DNA of 64,000 nt, from positions 186,001-250,000 of the forward strand of contig JBBILX010000005.1 in the NCBI GenBank assembly GCA_037444685.1, in the 5' to 3' direction. This DNA is from UBA964 sp037444685 (GTDB lineage Bacteria > Pseudomonadota > Gammaproteobacteria > Steroidobacterales > Steroidobacteraceae). The translations under genes were made by a program, and so were the position numbers. Below, piece after piece: positions 7,838 to 16,020 of this stretch (positions within the stretch are counted from its first letter, which is position 1; every line of letters begins with the position of its first letter). Under the pieces are notes generated by a model, which did no database searches, was not told the origin of the DNA, and worked only from the letters and a program-made list of their open reading frames with translations.

Positions 7838-8608
7838 ATGGCCGAGTCCGGCTCCGCAGACCGCGAGCGCAGTCCGCTGTCGCGCCCGGCCCCCTCGCTG
7901 TCAGTCGTCGTGCCGGTCTGCAACGAGGCCGAGAACGTCGAGCCGCTCGTGCGCGAAATCGCCCGCGCCCTGGGGCCGTTGTCGCACGAGATCCTCTACG
8001 TCGACGACGGCAGCACCGACGACACTGTCGAACGGGTTCGGCGCCTGCGCGCGGCCGGCGTGCCGCAGCTGCGACTGCTGCGTCACTCCTTCCGCGCCGG
8101 CCAGAGCGCTGCGGTCGCAAGCGGGGTGCGCGGGGCGCGCGCCGAGTGGGTCGCAACCCTCGACGGCGATGGCCAGAACGATCCGGCCGACCTGCCGGCG
8201 CTGCTCGCTGCGCGCGACGCCAACCCGCAGGCGCGCCTCGTGATGGGACATCGGCAGACGCGACGCGACACGGCCTGGCGGCGGCTGCAGTCGCGCGTCG
8301 CCAACGGCGTACGCGGCCGCCTGCTCGGCGACGGCACGCCCGATACGGGCTGCGGCATCAAACTGCTGCACCGGCCGACCTTCCTGACGCTGCCGTACTT
8401 CGACCACATGCACCGGTTCCTCCCCGCGCTCTACCAGCGTGCCGGCGCGGTGGTGATCTCGGTCCCCGTGCGCCACCGACCGCGCGAACGCGGCCAGTCG
8501 AAGTACGGGTTGTTTGATCGGCTCTGGGTCGGCATCGTGGACATGCTGGGCGTCATGTGGCTGCGACGCCGTTTCCAGCCCGGCCTGTCGGTCAGCGAAG
8601 AATCCTGA
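7838..8608 (+). CDS. Glycosyltransferase family 2, polyprenyl-phosphate sugar synthase-like
   Basis: A 256-residue GT2 enzyme resembling dolichyl-phosphate-mannose synthase and ArnC. It is predicted to move a sugar from a nucleotide donor to undecaprenyl phosphate on the cytoplasmic face. The GT-A domain shows SVVVPVCNEAENV, YVDDGSTDDT and LDGDGQNDPADLP (metal/donor-binding acidic motif), then RGQSKYG near the C-terminus. Unlike ArnC it has no C-terminal membrane helices. The ATG at 7838 is preferred; an in-frame TTG at 7802 overlaps the candidate -10. It heads an operon with a small membrane protein 13 bases on and a GT39 transferase, a pairing in which GT2 makes the lipid-linked donor and GT39 uses it. 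The sugar is unknown. Confidence 0.85.
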   Translation: MAESGSADRERSPLSRPAPSLSVVVPVCNEAENVEPLVREIARALGPLSHEILYVDDGSTDDTVERVRRLRAAGVPQLRLLRHSFRAGQSAAVASGVRGARAEWVATLDGDGQNDPADLPALLAARDANPQARLVMGHRQTRRDTAWRRLQSRVANGVRGRLLGDGTPDTGCGIKLLHRPTFLTLPYFDHMHRFLPALYQRAGAVVISVPVRHRPRERGQSKYGLFDRLWVGIVDMLGVMWLRRRFQPGLSVSEES

Positions 8609-8621
8609 GCGGAGCGAGCGC

Positions 8622-8903
8622 ATGAGTTCACCCGAAACGACGGTCTGGATCGCCATTGGATTCCTCGGGCAGGCGCTGTTCTCGGCGCGCTTCATCGTCC
8701 AGTGGCTCATCAGCGAGCGCGCCCGGCGCAGCATCATCCCGATGGCCTTCTGGTACTTCAGCCTGGCCGGCGGCGCCGTGCTGCTCTCGTATGCGATTCA
8801 CAAGCGCGACCCGGTTTTCATCGTCGGACAGGGAATGGGGCTGATCGTCTATCTGCGCAATCTCTACCTGATACGCACTGGTCGGCAGAAGGTCGAGGCC
8901 TGA
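8622..8903 (+). CDS. Small membrane protein with LpxB N-terminal-like domain
   Basis: A 93-residue membrane protein with three predicted helices, matching the stand-alone form of the lipid A disaccharide synthase N-terminal domain (LAB_N): GFLGQALFSARFIVQW, then IPMAFWYFSLAGGAVLL, then GQGMGLIVYLRNLYLI. These proteins often sit between a GT2 and a GT39 gene, as here, and may help present or flip the lipid-linked sugar; that role is inferred. The ATG at 8622 follows GGAGCGAGCGC, a plausible ribosome binding site. The stop lies 7 bases before the GT39 ATG. Confidence 0.8.
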   Translation: MSSPETTVWIAIGFLGQALFSARFIVQWLISERARRSIIPMAFWYFSLAGGAVLLSYAIHKRDPVFIVGQGMGLIVYLRNLYLIRTGRQKVEA

Positions 8904-8910
8904 GGCCGTG

Positions 8911-10641
8911 ATGGGCCCGGCAACGCCGAACCCGCGCGACGCCGGGCGCGGAATGCGCCTCGGCGATCTCGCCTGGATCGGCCTGTTCGTCGCGGTCCTG
9001 ATCGGCAGCGGCATCGGGCTGCGCGACCCCTGGCCCGCCGACGAGCCGCGGTTCGCGAGCCTCGCGCGCGACATGGTCGCGAGCGGCGAGTGGCTGATAC
9101 CTCGCGTAGGCGGCGACCTCTATCAGGACAAGCCGCCGCTGTTCTTCTGGCTGCTCGCGCTCTGCTACGCAGTCACGGGCAGCGTCCGTGCGTCGTTCCT
9201 GCTGCCTTCGTTCGCGGCGGCCTTTGCGGCCGCGGTCCTGCTCTACGACATCGCACGTCGCCTGCACGGGCGCGTGGAGGGACTCGCGGCGGCACTCACG
9301 CTGGTCTGCTCGCTGCAGTTCGTGCAGACGATGCGCGGTGCGCAGATCGATCCGACCCTGCTCGCGCTGACGACGTTCTCGCTGTGGGCGCTGCTGCGTC
9401 ACCTGCTGCTGGGTCCCGACTGGCGCTGGTGCTTCGCGGGAGGTCTCGCCGCAGGTCTCGGTGTGATCACCAAGGGTGTGGGCTTTCTGCCGCTGCTGCT
9501 GCTCGTGCTCTACGCGGCGCTGCGCCGTACCGGCTGGCACGATCTGACGCCTGCGCCGGGCCGCGTGCGATGGCTGCTCGTGCCGGCTGGTTTCCTGCTC
9601 GCGGTCAGCGTCTGGCTCTTGCCGATGCTCTGGCACGTGGCGGAAGTCGGCACGCCGGAGCTCATCGTCTATCGCGACGAGATCCTGTTCCAGCAGACCG
9701 TCGAGCGCTACGCAACCGCCTGGCACCACGTGCGACCGTGGTGGTTCTTCGTGGTTGAAGTCATTCCGCCGCTGTGGCTGCCCGGTAGCGCCCTGCTGTT
9801 CTGGCTGGTGCCGCGCTGGCGCGATGACTGGCGCGCGCGGCGCGCCAGCGTCTGGCTGCCGCTGGGCTGGGTTCTCCTCGTGCTGCTGTTCTTCTCGGCG
9901 AGCCCCGGCAAGCGCGGTGTCTACCTGCTGCCGGCCCTGCCGGCCTTCCTGCTCGCCGCCGCGCCGCACCTGCCCGCACTGTTCCAGAAGCCGGCGATCG
10001 GTCGGCTGAGCCTCGGCCTCGCTGCGGCGCTGGTCGTGGCGGCCGTCACGGTCGCTTCGCTCGCCATGGCCGGTCACGCGCGCGTGCTCGCAACGCTAGC
10101 CGAGGCCGGTCTCGAGGGTTCCGGCGCCGCGGTCGCGCTCGCGGTCTCGATGCTCGTCGCCTGGCTGCTCTGCGCATGGCGCCGGCCGCTCTACGCCTGG
10201 CCAGCCGTGATCGCCTGTCTCGCCGTCTGCTGGGGCTTCTTGATCGCACCGGCGATGAATCCGGTGCGCTCGAGTTCGGCGTTCATGGCGCGGATGCTGG
10301 CGATGACGCCGCCGGATCGGCAGCTCGCGCTGGTGGCCTACAAGGAGCAGTTCCTGCTCTACCTCGACCGCGAGACTGTCAACTTCGGCCACCGCCGCTG
10401 GCGCGAGGGCGATCAGGAGGCCTTCGACGCAGCCGCCTGGCTGGCCGCGGATCCGGCGCGCCGAATACTGCTGCTGCCCGACTACAAGGTCGAGCGCTGT
10501 TTCGCGGCGGCCGAGCGCCGTTTCGTCGGCGTCGCCAGCGACGACCGCTGGTATCTCGTCAGCGGCCGGCCGGCGGCGGACTGTATCGCTCGCGGGCATG
10601 CCGCGCGCGCCATCCGCTATCCGGCGCACCCGATTGGTTGA
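8911..10641 (+). CDS. GT39-family membrane glycosyltransferase (ArnT-like)
   Basis: A 576-residue integral membrane enzyme of the GT39/ArnT type, predicted to transfer a sugar from an undecaprenyl-phosphate donor to a lipid (for example lipid A) or protein on the periplasmic side. The first periplasmic loop holds DPWPADEPRFAS with the Asp-Glu pair that is catalytic in the family, followed by YQDKPPLFFWLL. About 11-12 transmembrane helices follow, then a C-terminal periplasmic domain. The ATG at 8911 has GAGG five bases upstream; a GTG three bases earlier is too close to that site. It is the third gene after the GT2 and LpxB-N-like genes. Confidence 0.85.
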   Translation: MGPATPNPRDAGRGMRLGDLAWIGLFVAVLIGSGIGLRDPWPADEPRFASLARDMVASGEWLIPRVGGDLYQDKPPLFFWLLALCYAVTGSVRASFLLPSFAAAFAAAVLLYDIARRLHGRVEGLAAALTLVCSLQFVQTMRGAQIDPTLLALTTFSLWALLRHLLLGPDWRWCFAGGLAAGLGVITKGVGFLPLLLLVLYAALRRTGWHDLTPAPGRVRWLLVPAGFLLAVSVWLLPMLWHVAEVGTPELIVYRDEILFQQTVERYATAWHHVRPWWFFVVEVIPPLWLPGSALLFWLVPRWRDDWRARRASVWLPLGWVLLVLLFFSASPGKRGVYLLPALPAFLLAAAPHLPALFQKPAIGRLSLGLAAALVVAAVTVASLAMAGHARVLATLAEAGLEGSGAAVALAVSMLVAWLLCAWRRPLYAWPAVIACLAVCWGFLIAPAMNPVRSSSAFMARMLAMTPPDRQLALVAYKEQFLLYLDRETVNFGHRRWREGDQEAFDAAAWLAADPARRILLLPDYKVERCFAAAERRFVGVASDDRWYLVSGRPAADCIARGHAARAIRYPAHPIG

Positions 10642-10658
10642 TTGCGATCGGTAAGCAC

Positions 10659-10681
10659 AAACAAGTAGTTACCTTGTTTTT
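10659..10681 (+). terminator. Possible intrinsic terminator after the GT39 gene
   Basis: AAACAAG at 10659-10665 pairs perfectly with CTTGTTT at 10673-10679 around a seven-base loop, and the 3' arm runs into further T residues. The stem has only two G-C pairs, so it is weak. It stands out because the surrounding DNA is very GC-rich. Confidence 0.4.
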
Positions 10682-10701
10682 CTCGACTGATGTGACACAA
10701 T
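10674..10701 (+). promoter_or_regulatory. Weak candidate promoter for the GGDEF-EAL gene
   Basis: TTGTTT (10674-10679) and CACAAT (10696-10701) are spaced by 16 bases in the AT-richer gap before the c-di-GMP gene. The -35 element coincides with the 3' arm of the possible terminator, so the two readings compete. Confidence 0.3.
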
Positions 10702-10738
10702 CGACGCACACTCGAGAAAGAGGGCAGGTAACCTCATC

Positions 10739-13459
10739 TTGCGACTACCCGCGGAGCGTCCCGGCGCCTCGGTCGCCAATCCCGACTCGACGGCCGAGTT
10801 CACGGCCTCGGATCTGCTCTCACCGCAGACCTGGTCAACGGCCGAGCGGCGCGCCCCGCTCGGGCTCGACATCACCTGCACGAAGATAGCGGTCGACTTC
10901 CAGAACCTCGCGCGCAACAGCCTCGAGACGACCCTGCGCGAGAGCCTCGAACTGCTGCGCGCCGCGAGCGGTTGCGATGCGGCCTTCGTGGCGCTGCTGC
11001 GCGCGCCGCCCCCCGGCGCGGCGCCCGAAATCGAGCAGATGCACTTCGCGCGCGCGGCTTTCGCACAGTGTCAGATCGAGGCGCTGACGCATGAGAGTCT
11101 CGATGCCTATCCATGGTTCCTCTCGCGGCTCGAGCCGCTGCGGCTCACCGAGATCCGCGACACCGCCAATCCCCATCCCGAGCAGCGCGCCGAGGCGACG
11201 CGCCTCGCCGAGCTGCGGGTCGGCGCGTGGCTGGCCGTCGGCATCCACGTGCAGGGGCGGCCCGCGGCGCTGCTCGGCCTCGCGCACGCGCTGCCGAGGC
11301 CGTCCTGGGACGTCAACCTGCAGTTGCTGCTCAAGCTGCTCGGTTCTAGCCTCGCCTCGGGCCTCTCGAGGCTGCAGCTCGAGTCTGCGCTGCAGCGGCT
11401 CGAGCAGCGCGAGCAGCTCTCGTGCGAGACGGCCAACGACGGCCTGTGGGACTTCGACGTCGAGCGCGACGAGATGTACTTCTCGCCGCGCTGGAAAGCC
11501 ATGCTCGGCTACGCCGATACGGACATGCGCGCCTCGCCGCCGGACTGGCGCAGCCTCGTGCACCCCGAGGACATGGGCCGCGTCCAGACGGGGATCCGCG
11601 AGCACGTGACGGGCAAGACGCCGCTGTTCGAGAGCGTACACAGGATGCGGCATCGCAACGGCGAGTGGCGCTGGGTCCACAGCCGGGCCAAGGCGCTGCT
11701 CGATTCCAACGGCAGGCTGCTGCGGCTCGTGGGCGTGGAGCACGACATCACGGAGCGCAAACTCTACGAGGACGCGCTGTTCCGTGAGAAAGAGAGCGCA
11801 CAGATCACGCTGCAGTCGATCGGGGATGGCGTCATCACCACCGACCATCAGTCCGTGATCGACTACATCAACCCGGTGGCCGAGGAGCTGACCGGCTGGC
11901 GGCTCGAGGATGCGATGGGGCGGCCGGTCGAGGAGATCTTCCGGGCCTTCCACGAGGAGACCTGCGAACCCCTCGAGAATCCGCTCGTGCAGGCCGTGCG
12001 TCGCGCCCGGCCGATCAAGTCGGTACGGCCGATGCTGCTGATCCGAAAGGACGGCAACGAGCTTTATGTCGAGAGCACGGCTGCACCGATTCGCGACGGC
12101 GCCGGCAACGTCGGCGGCGCGGTGCTCGTGTTCCACGACGTCAGCGAGAGCCGCGAGCTCAATCGTCGGCTCTCGTATCACGCGAGCCACGACCTGCTGA
12201 CGGGTCTCGTCAACCGGCGCGAGTTCGAGAGTCGGCTCGAGCGCGCGCTCAAGAGCGCCAAGGCCCGCGAGGCCTCGTATGCGCTGCTCTATATAGACCT
12301 CGATCAGTTCAAGATCGTCAACGACAGTTGCGGTCACGGCGCGGGCGACGCGCTGCTCGGTCAGGTCGGTGCGCTGCTGAAGGCCAAGGTCCGCTGGCGC
12401 GACACGCTGTCGCGTCTCGGCGGTGACGAGTTCGGCATCCTGCTCGAGAGTTGCTCGCTCGACGAGGCGATGCGCACCGCCGAGGCGATGCGCGAGGCCG
12501 TGCGCAACTTCCGCTTCACCTGGGAGGACCGGGTGTTCCGGCTCGGTGCGAGCATCGGAGTGGTGCCGATCACGGCCGACAACGAGGACGTCGCGTCGAT
12601 CCTCTCGGCCGCCGATAGCGCCTGTCAGGCCGCGAAGGAGGCCGGGCGCAATCGCGTCCACAGTTTCGCCGAGAACGACATCGAGCTGATGCGCCGGCGA
12701 CGCGAGATGCAATGGGCCGCGCGCATCAACGCGGCGCTCGAGGAAGGGCGCTTCGAGCTGTACCGGATGACGATACAGCCATTGCAGCGCGCAGCGAGCG
12801 GCGCGCACTACGAGCTGCTGCTGCGAATGCGCGACGAGAACGGGCGCATGGTCGCGCCCGACCAGTTTATCTCGGCGGCCGAGCGTTACGGCATCACGCC
12901 GGCGATCGATCGGTGGGTGATCGAGAACGCCTTCCGCTGGCTCGTTTCCGAGGCCGACGAGCGCGAGCGGCTCGAGCTGTGCGCCATCAACCTGTCGGGT
13001 CAGAGCCTCGGCGACGACAAATTCCTGCCGTTCGTGATCGAGCAGTTCCAGAAGAGCGGCATCGATGCGACCAGGATCTGTTTCGAGATCACCGAGACTG
13101 CGGCCGTGGCGAACTTCTCGCAGGCGAACCGCTTCATCAAGGCGCTCAAGGAGCTCGGCTGCAAGTTCTCGCTGGACGATTTCGGCACGGGCCTGTCGTC
13201 TTTCGGGTACCTGAAGCACTTCCCGGTCGATTTCCTGAAGATCGACGGCAGCTTCGTCCGCGAGATCCTGCGCGACCCGATCGATCGCGAGATGGTGCGC
13301 TCGATCAACGAGATCGGACACCTGACCGGCAAGCTGACCATCGCCGAGTTCGCCGAGAACGCGGAGATCATCCAGATGCTGACGAGCCTCGGCGTGGACT
13401 ACGCGCAGGGGTATGGCATCGCGCAGCCGCAGCGCGTGCTGAGGGCCGTCAATTCCTGA
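10739..13459 (+). CDS. GAF-PAS-PAS-GGDEF-EAL cyclic-di-GMP regulator
   Basis: A 906-residue cytoplasmic sensor with both c-di-GMP synthesis and breakdown domains. Approximate order: GAF-like 55-215, PAS/PAC 229-340, PAS/PAC 352-470, GGDEF 474-640, EAL 655-900. The synthase site is intact (GGDEF at 561-565). The phosphodiesterase signature reads ELL at 692-694, still with the metal-binding Glu, and CAINLSGQSL, FEITETA and DDFGTG (813-818) keep the other catalytic residues. An I-site RxxD is not obvious before GGDEF. No membrane segment is seen. Translation is taken from TTG 10739, 11 bases after AGAGGGCAGG; a later start is possible. Its 3' end overlaps nadC by 11 bases. Nearby pilus genes are a likely output. 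Confidence 0.85.
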   Translation: MRLPAERPGASVANPDSTAEFTASDLLSPQTWSTAERRAPLGLDITCTKIAVDFQNLARNSLETTLRESLELLRAASGCDAAFVALLRAPPPGAAPEIEQMHFARAAFAQCQIEALTHESLDAYPWFLSRLEPLRLTEIRDTANPHPEQRAEATRLAELRVGAWLAVGIHVQGRPAALLGLAHALPRPSWDVNLQLLLKLLGSSLASGLSRLQLESALQRLEQREQLSCETANDGLWDFDVERDEMYFSPRWKAMLGYADTDMRASPPDWRSLVHPEDMGRVQTGIREHVTGKTPLFESVHRMRHRNGEWRWVHSRAKALLDSNGRLLRLVGVEHDITERKLYEDALFREKESAQITLQSIGDGVITTDHQSVIDYINPVAEELTGWRLEDAMGRPVEEIFRAFHEETCEPLENPLVQAVRRARPIKSVRPMLLIRKDGNELYVESTAAPIRDGAGNVGGAVLVFHDVSESRELNRRLSYHASHDLLTGLVNRREFESRLERALKSAKAREASYALLYIDLDQFKIVNDSCGHGAGDALLGQVGALLKAKVRWRDTLSRLGGDEFGILLESCSLDEAMRTAEAMREAVRNFRFTWEDRVFRLGASIGVVPITADNEDVASILSAADSACQAAKEAGRNRVHSFAENDIELMRRRREMQWAARINAALEEGRFELYRMTIQPLQRAASGAHYELLLRMRDENGRMVAPDQFISAAERYGITPAIDRWVIENAFRWLVSEADERERLELCAINLSGQSLGDDKFLPFVIEQFQKSGIDATRICFEITETAAVANFSQANRFIKALKELGCKFSLDDFGTGLSSFGYLKHFPVDFLKIDGSFVREILRDPIDREMVRSINEIGHLTGKLTIAEFAENAEIIQMLTSLGVDYAQGYGIAQPQRVLRAVNS

Positions 13460-14306
13460 AGTCGAGACGCAGCGACAGGTCGACGGCGCGCAGGTGCTTG
13501 GTAATGGCGCCCACTGAGATGTAGTCGACGCCGGTCTCGGCGATCTGCCTGACCGTCTCGAGGGTGACGTTTCCGGAAGCCTCAAGCCGCGTGCGGCCCG
13601 CGCGCGCGTCGCGACGCCGAACGGCCTCGCGCATGTCGTCGAGAGGCAGTTCGTCGAGCATGATCACGTCGCAGCCGGCGGCCAGTGCCTGCTCGAACTC
13701 TTCCAGCGATTCGACCTCGACCTCGACGGGCACCCCGGGCGAGAGCCGGCGCGCGGCGGCCACGGCGGCGGCGATCGAGCCGGCGGCGACGATGTGGTTC
13801 TCCTTGACGAGCACCATGTCGTACAGGCCCATTCGGTGATTGCGCGCGCCGCCGCAGCGCGTCGCATACTTCTGCGCGGTGCGCAGGCCCGGCAGCGTCT
13901 TGCGCGTGTCGAGGATCGCGCAGCCCGTGCCGGCGACCGCGTCGACGAAGCGGCGCGCCGCGGTGGCGGTCCCCGACAGCAGCTGCAGGAAGTTCAGCGC
14001 CGTGCGCTCTCCGGTCAGTACGGCGCGTGCCGGCCCCTCGATCCGCACGATCACGTGGTCGGGCGCGATCGACTGCCCGTCCTCGACCCGCCAGTCGAGC
14101 TGCACGGAAGCGTCGAGCTGGCGAAACGTCTCGTCGACCCAGGGCCGGCCGCACAACACCGCATGCTCGCGGCTGAGTACGCGCCCCACGACACGTTGGG
14201 CGCTCGGCACGAGGGCGGCGGTGACGTCGCCGCTGCCGAGGTCCTCCGCGAGGGCGGCGCGGACCTGATCGCCGAGATCGGCCGGAAGGCCATGAACCGG
14301 ACCCAT
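13449..14306 (-). CDS. nadC: Nicotinate-nucleotide pyrophosphorylase (carboxylating)
   Basis: A 285-residue quinolinate phosphoribosyltransferase, which makes nicotinate mononucleotide from quinolinate and PRPP in de novo NAD synthesis. Seen: RKTLPGLRTAQKYA, GGARNHRMGLYDMVLVKENH, VEVEVESLEE and EASGNVTLETVRQIA, covering the PRPP and quinolinate pockets. Length is typical. It begins 9 bases after the stop of a small membrane protein gene and is probably co-transcribed with it. Its end overlaps the convergent GGDEF-EAL gene by 11 bases. Confidence 0.96.
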   Translation of the reverse strand: MGPVHGLPADLGDQVRAALAEDLGSGDVTAALVPSAQRVVGRVLSREHAVLCGRPWVDETFRQLDASVQLDWRVEDGQSIAPDHVIVRIEGPARAVLTGERTALNFLQLLSGTATAARRFVDAVAGTGCAILDTRKTLPGLRTAQKYATRCGGARNHRMGLYDMVLVKENHIVAAGSIAAAVAAARRLSPGVPVEVEVESLEEFEQALAAGCDVIMLDELPLDDMREAVRRRDARAGRTRLEASGNVTLETVRQIAETGVDYISVGAITKHLRAVDLSLRLDFRN

Positions 14307-14315
14307 CGGCGGCCC

Positions 14316-14900
14316 CTACAACGGCAGCCCGTGGGCGGAACCGCCCATGCAGAGCAGCATCGGAAAGGACAGCACGAAGTTGACGCGGGAGGCCAGCGTC
14401 GCCGTGCGACGCGCCCGCGACTTCTCCGCATCGGTAGCCGGCACCATGCCGAGCACACGCCTCTGACAAGGCCAGATGATCAGCCAGACGTTCAGCAGCA
14501 TGATCGTGCCGAGCCAGGCTCCGATGCCGATCACGACGCTGCCCTCGCGCAGCAGGAAGCCATCGACGAAGCGGGCGTCGAGGAGCCAGGCGCCGCTGAT
14601 CCAGGTGACGACGGCAGCCCAGCGGAACCAGCGCAGCGCTCGTGGTGCAACGTAACGCAGGATGGCGGCGCTGCCCGGGCCCTCGCGGTCGTTGGCCGCC
14701 TCGGCCAGCGCCGGAATCTGCGCGACGTTGAAGTAGTAGAGCAGGCCCACCCAGAAGATGCCGGAGACGATGTGCAGCCAGCGCCCAAGGCCGAGATGCG
14801 AGAACTCGCCGCCAGGCGTCGCCGGGAGAAGCATGACGAGGATTGCGAAGCCGACTCCGAGCGTGACCGTCAATCCGACGCTGTCGAGAGGATTCTTCAT
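14316..14900 (-). CDS. Membrane protein of the urate hydroxylase PuuD N-terminal family
   Basis: A 194-residue protein with four or five predicted transmembrane helices. The segments RWLHIVSGIFWVGLLYYFN, WLIIWPCQRRVLG and RVNFVLSFPMLLCMGG match the membrane domain of PuuD-type urate oxidases (Urate_ox_N). PuuD has a C-terminal cytochrome c domain that is missing here; there is no CxxCH. No purine-degradation genes are near, and it is coupled to nadC, so urate oxidation is doubtful. The ATG at 14900 has AGGA at a normal distance and opens at the first helix; an upstream in-frame extension is basic low-complexity sequence and is rejected. Family similarity is fair, function unknown. Confidence 0.65.
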   Translation of the reverse strand: MKNPLDSVGLTVTLGVGFAILVMLLPATPGGEFSHLGLGRWLHIVSGIFWVGLLYYFNVAQIPALAEAANDREGPGSAAILRYVAPRALRWFRWAAVVTWISGAWLLDARFVDGFLLREGSVVIGIGAWLGTIMLLNVWLIIWPCQRRVLGMVPATDAEKSRARRTATLASRVNFVLSFPMLLCMGGSAHGLPL

Positions 14901-14969
14901 CGGCCGGGTCCTGCTTTCATGTGCCGGATTGCCGCGAGTGCGGCGTCGGCGGTCTGAGGCGGAAGCGGT

Positions 14970-14998
14970 TTGAAGATTAGGCGGTGAAACCCCATAAT
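14970..14998 (+). promoter_or_regulatory. Promoter of the DUF1289 gene
   Basis: TTGAAG (14970-14975) and CATAAT (14993-14998) with an ideal 17-base spacer form one of the best promoters in the window. Initiation near 15005 would give a 5' leader of about 36 bases before the ATG at 15041. Confidence 0.6.
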
Positions 14999-15040
14999 TC
15001 AATTCAGTCGAACCCGAGCCGGGACGCATACAGAGGGCTC

Positions 15041-15283
15041 ATGGAATCGAGCCAACCGATGATCGAAATCTCTGATCCGCGTGCCGAGCGCACCCGGGAC
15101 GAACAGAACGGTGGCCCGATGTCGCCTTGCGTCAGCGTCTGCACACTCGACGAACGGGGTTTCTGTCGCGGCTGCTTCCGCACCCTCGCCGAGATCTCCG
15201 GCTGGCTGCGCATGAGCGCCGAGCAGCGCCGCGCGGTCCTCGGCCAGCGCGAGCGGCGGCGCGCGCTGCTCGCGGCCCGCTGA
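15041..15283 (+). CDS. DUF1289 family cysteine-rich small protein
   Basis: An 80-residue protein with the DUF1289 signature: SPCVSVCTLDERGFCRGCFR with four cysteines in a CxxxC...CxxC pattern, then TLAEISGWLRMS. The cysteines suggest a bound metal or Fe-S cluster; the function is not known. AGAGGG stands just before the ATG at 15041; a second in-frame ATG at 15119, immediately before the cysteine motif, is an alternative giving 54 residues. It is followed after 19 bases by a BON lipoprotein and then grxD. Confidence 0.75.
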   Translation: MESSQPMIEISDPRAERTRDEQNGGPMSPCVSVCTLDERGFCRGCFRTLAEISGWLRMSAEQRRAVLGQRERRRALLAAR

Positions 15284-15302
15284 GGTGGCAGCGGCCCTGG
15301 CC

Positions 15303-15656
15303 ATGCGAGCGCCGCGGCTCAGGGTCTCGCTCGCACTGGCGGTCGCGGCGATCCTGCAGGGTTGCACGGCAGCCGTGATCGGCGGCGCGGCCGTCGGCGG
15401 TTATTATGTCGGCAAGGACGAACGGACGGCGGTGCAGATCGCCGAGGACGCGGCCATCACAGCGGCGGTCAAGGCGCGGCTGATCGCCGATCCGGACGTG
15501 CGGGCATTCGACATCAACGTGGACACCTACGACGCCGTGGTGTTGCTGCAGGGCCGCGTCACGACACGCGAGCAGCGCGGTGCCGCCGAGCGGCTCGCGC
15601 GCGGCACCAGGGGTGTCCGGGGTGTCCGCAACGAACTCACGCTGCGTCGCCGCTGA
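15303..15656 (+). CDS. BON-domain lipoprotein (OsmY/YraP-like, single BON)
   Basis: A 117-residue predicted outer-membrane or periplasmic lipoprotein. The signal peptide (LRVSLALAVAAILQGC) ends in a lipobox-like LQGC. After the glycine-rich GGAAVGGYYVGKDERT stretch comes one BON domain (about residues 45-115: DAAITAAVKARLIADPDV ... VVLLQGRVTT ... VRGVRNELTLR). YraP and OsmY have two BON domains; this has one. BON proteins contribute to envelope integrity under osmotic or membrane stress. ATG 15303 is chosen over GTG 15285, which would add six residues before the signal. Confidence 0.8.
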   Translation: MRAPRLRVSLALAVAAILQGCTAAVIGGAAVGGYYVGKDERTAVQIAEDAAITAAVKARLIADPDVRAFDINVDTYDAVVLLQGRVTTREQRGAAERLARGTRGVRGVRNELTLRRR

Positions 15657-15692
15657 GGCGATGCACGCCTGGCGAATCGCGAGGAGATACGC

Positions 15693-16013
15693 ATGGACGT
15701 CGTAGAACGCATCAAGTCCCACCTGGCATCCGCGCCGGTCGTGCTGTTCATGAAGGGCACGCCCGACTTTCCGCAGTGCGGCTTCTCGGCGCAGGCCGTC
15801 GCGGCGCTGCGCGCCGCCGGCGCGCGGTTTGCCGCCGTCAACATCTTCGAGGACCCGGAGCTGCGCGAGGCGCTGAAGCGATACTCGAACTGGCCGACCT
15901 ATCCGCAGCTCTATGTCGGTGGGGAGCTGGTCGGTGGCTGCGACATCGTGCTCGAGATGGCTCGCAGCGGCGAGCTGCGAAAACTGCTGGACGAGGCCGG
16001 CGCCACCGCTTGA
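15693..16013 (+). CDS. grxD: Monothiol glutaredoxin, Grx4 family
   Basis: A 106-residue monothiol glutaredoxin that carries [2Fe-2S] clusters with glutathione. The active site CGFS is seen in KGTPDFPQCGFSAQAV; NWPTYPQLYVGGELVGGCDI forms the glutathione-binding part. GAGGAGATACGC precedes the ATG with good spacing. It ends 7 bases before the convergent rnt stop. Confidence 0.95.
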   Translation: MDVVERIKSHLASAPVVLFMKGTPDFPQCGFSAQAVAALRAAGARFAAVNIFEDPELREALKRYSNWPTYPQLYVGGELVGGCDIVLEMARSGELRKLLDEAGATA

Positions 16014-16020
16014 GCCGCGG

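Noticed and set aside
5628..8243. 871-codon plus-strand reading frame opposite the acyl-AMP ligase and P450 genes
   Set aside because: It is antisense to two clear genes, is rich in Arg/Ala/His/Gln, has no recognisable domain, and runs into the GT2 gene out of frame; such frames are common by chance in GC-rich DNA.
10835..13585. 916-codon minus-strand frame opposite the GGDEF-EAL gene
   Set aside because: It is antisense to a multidomain gene with intact motifs and overlaps nadC in a different frame.
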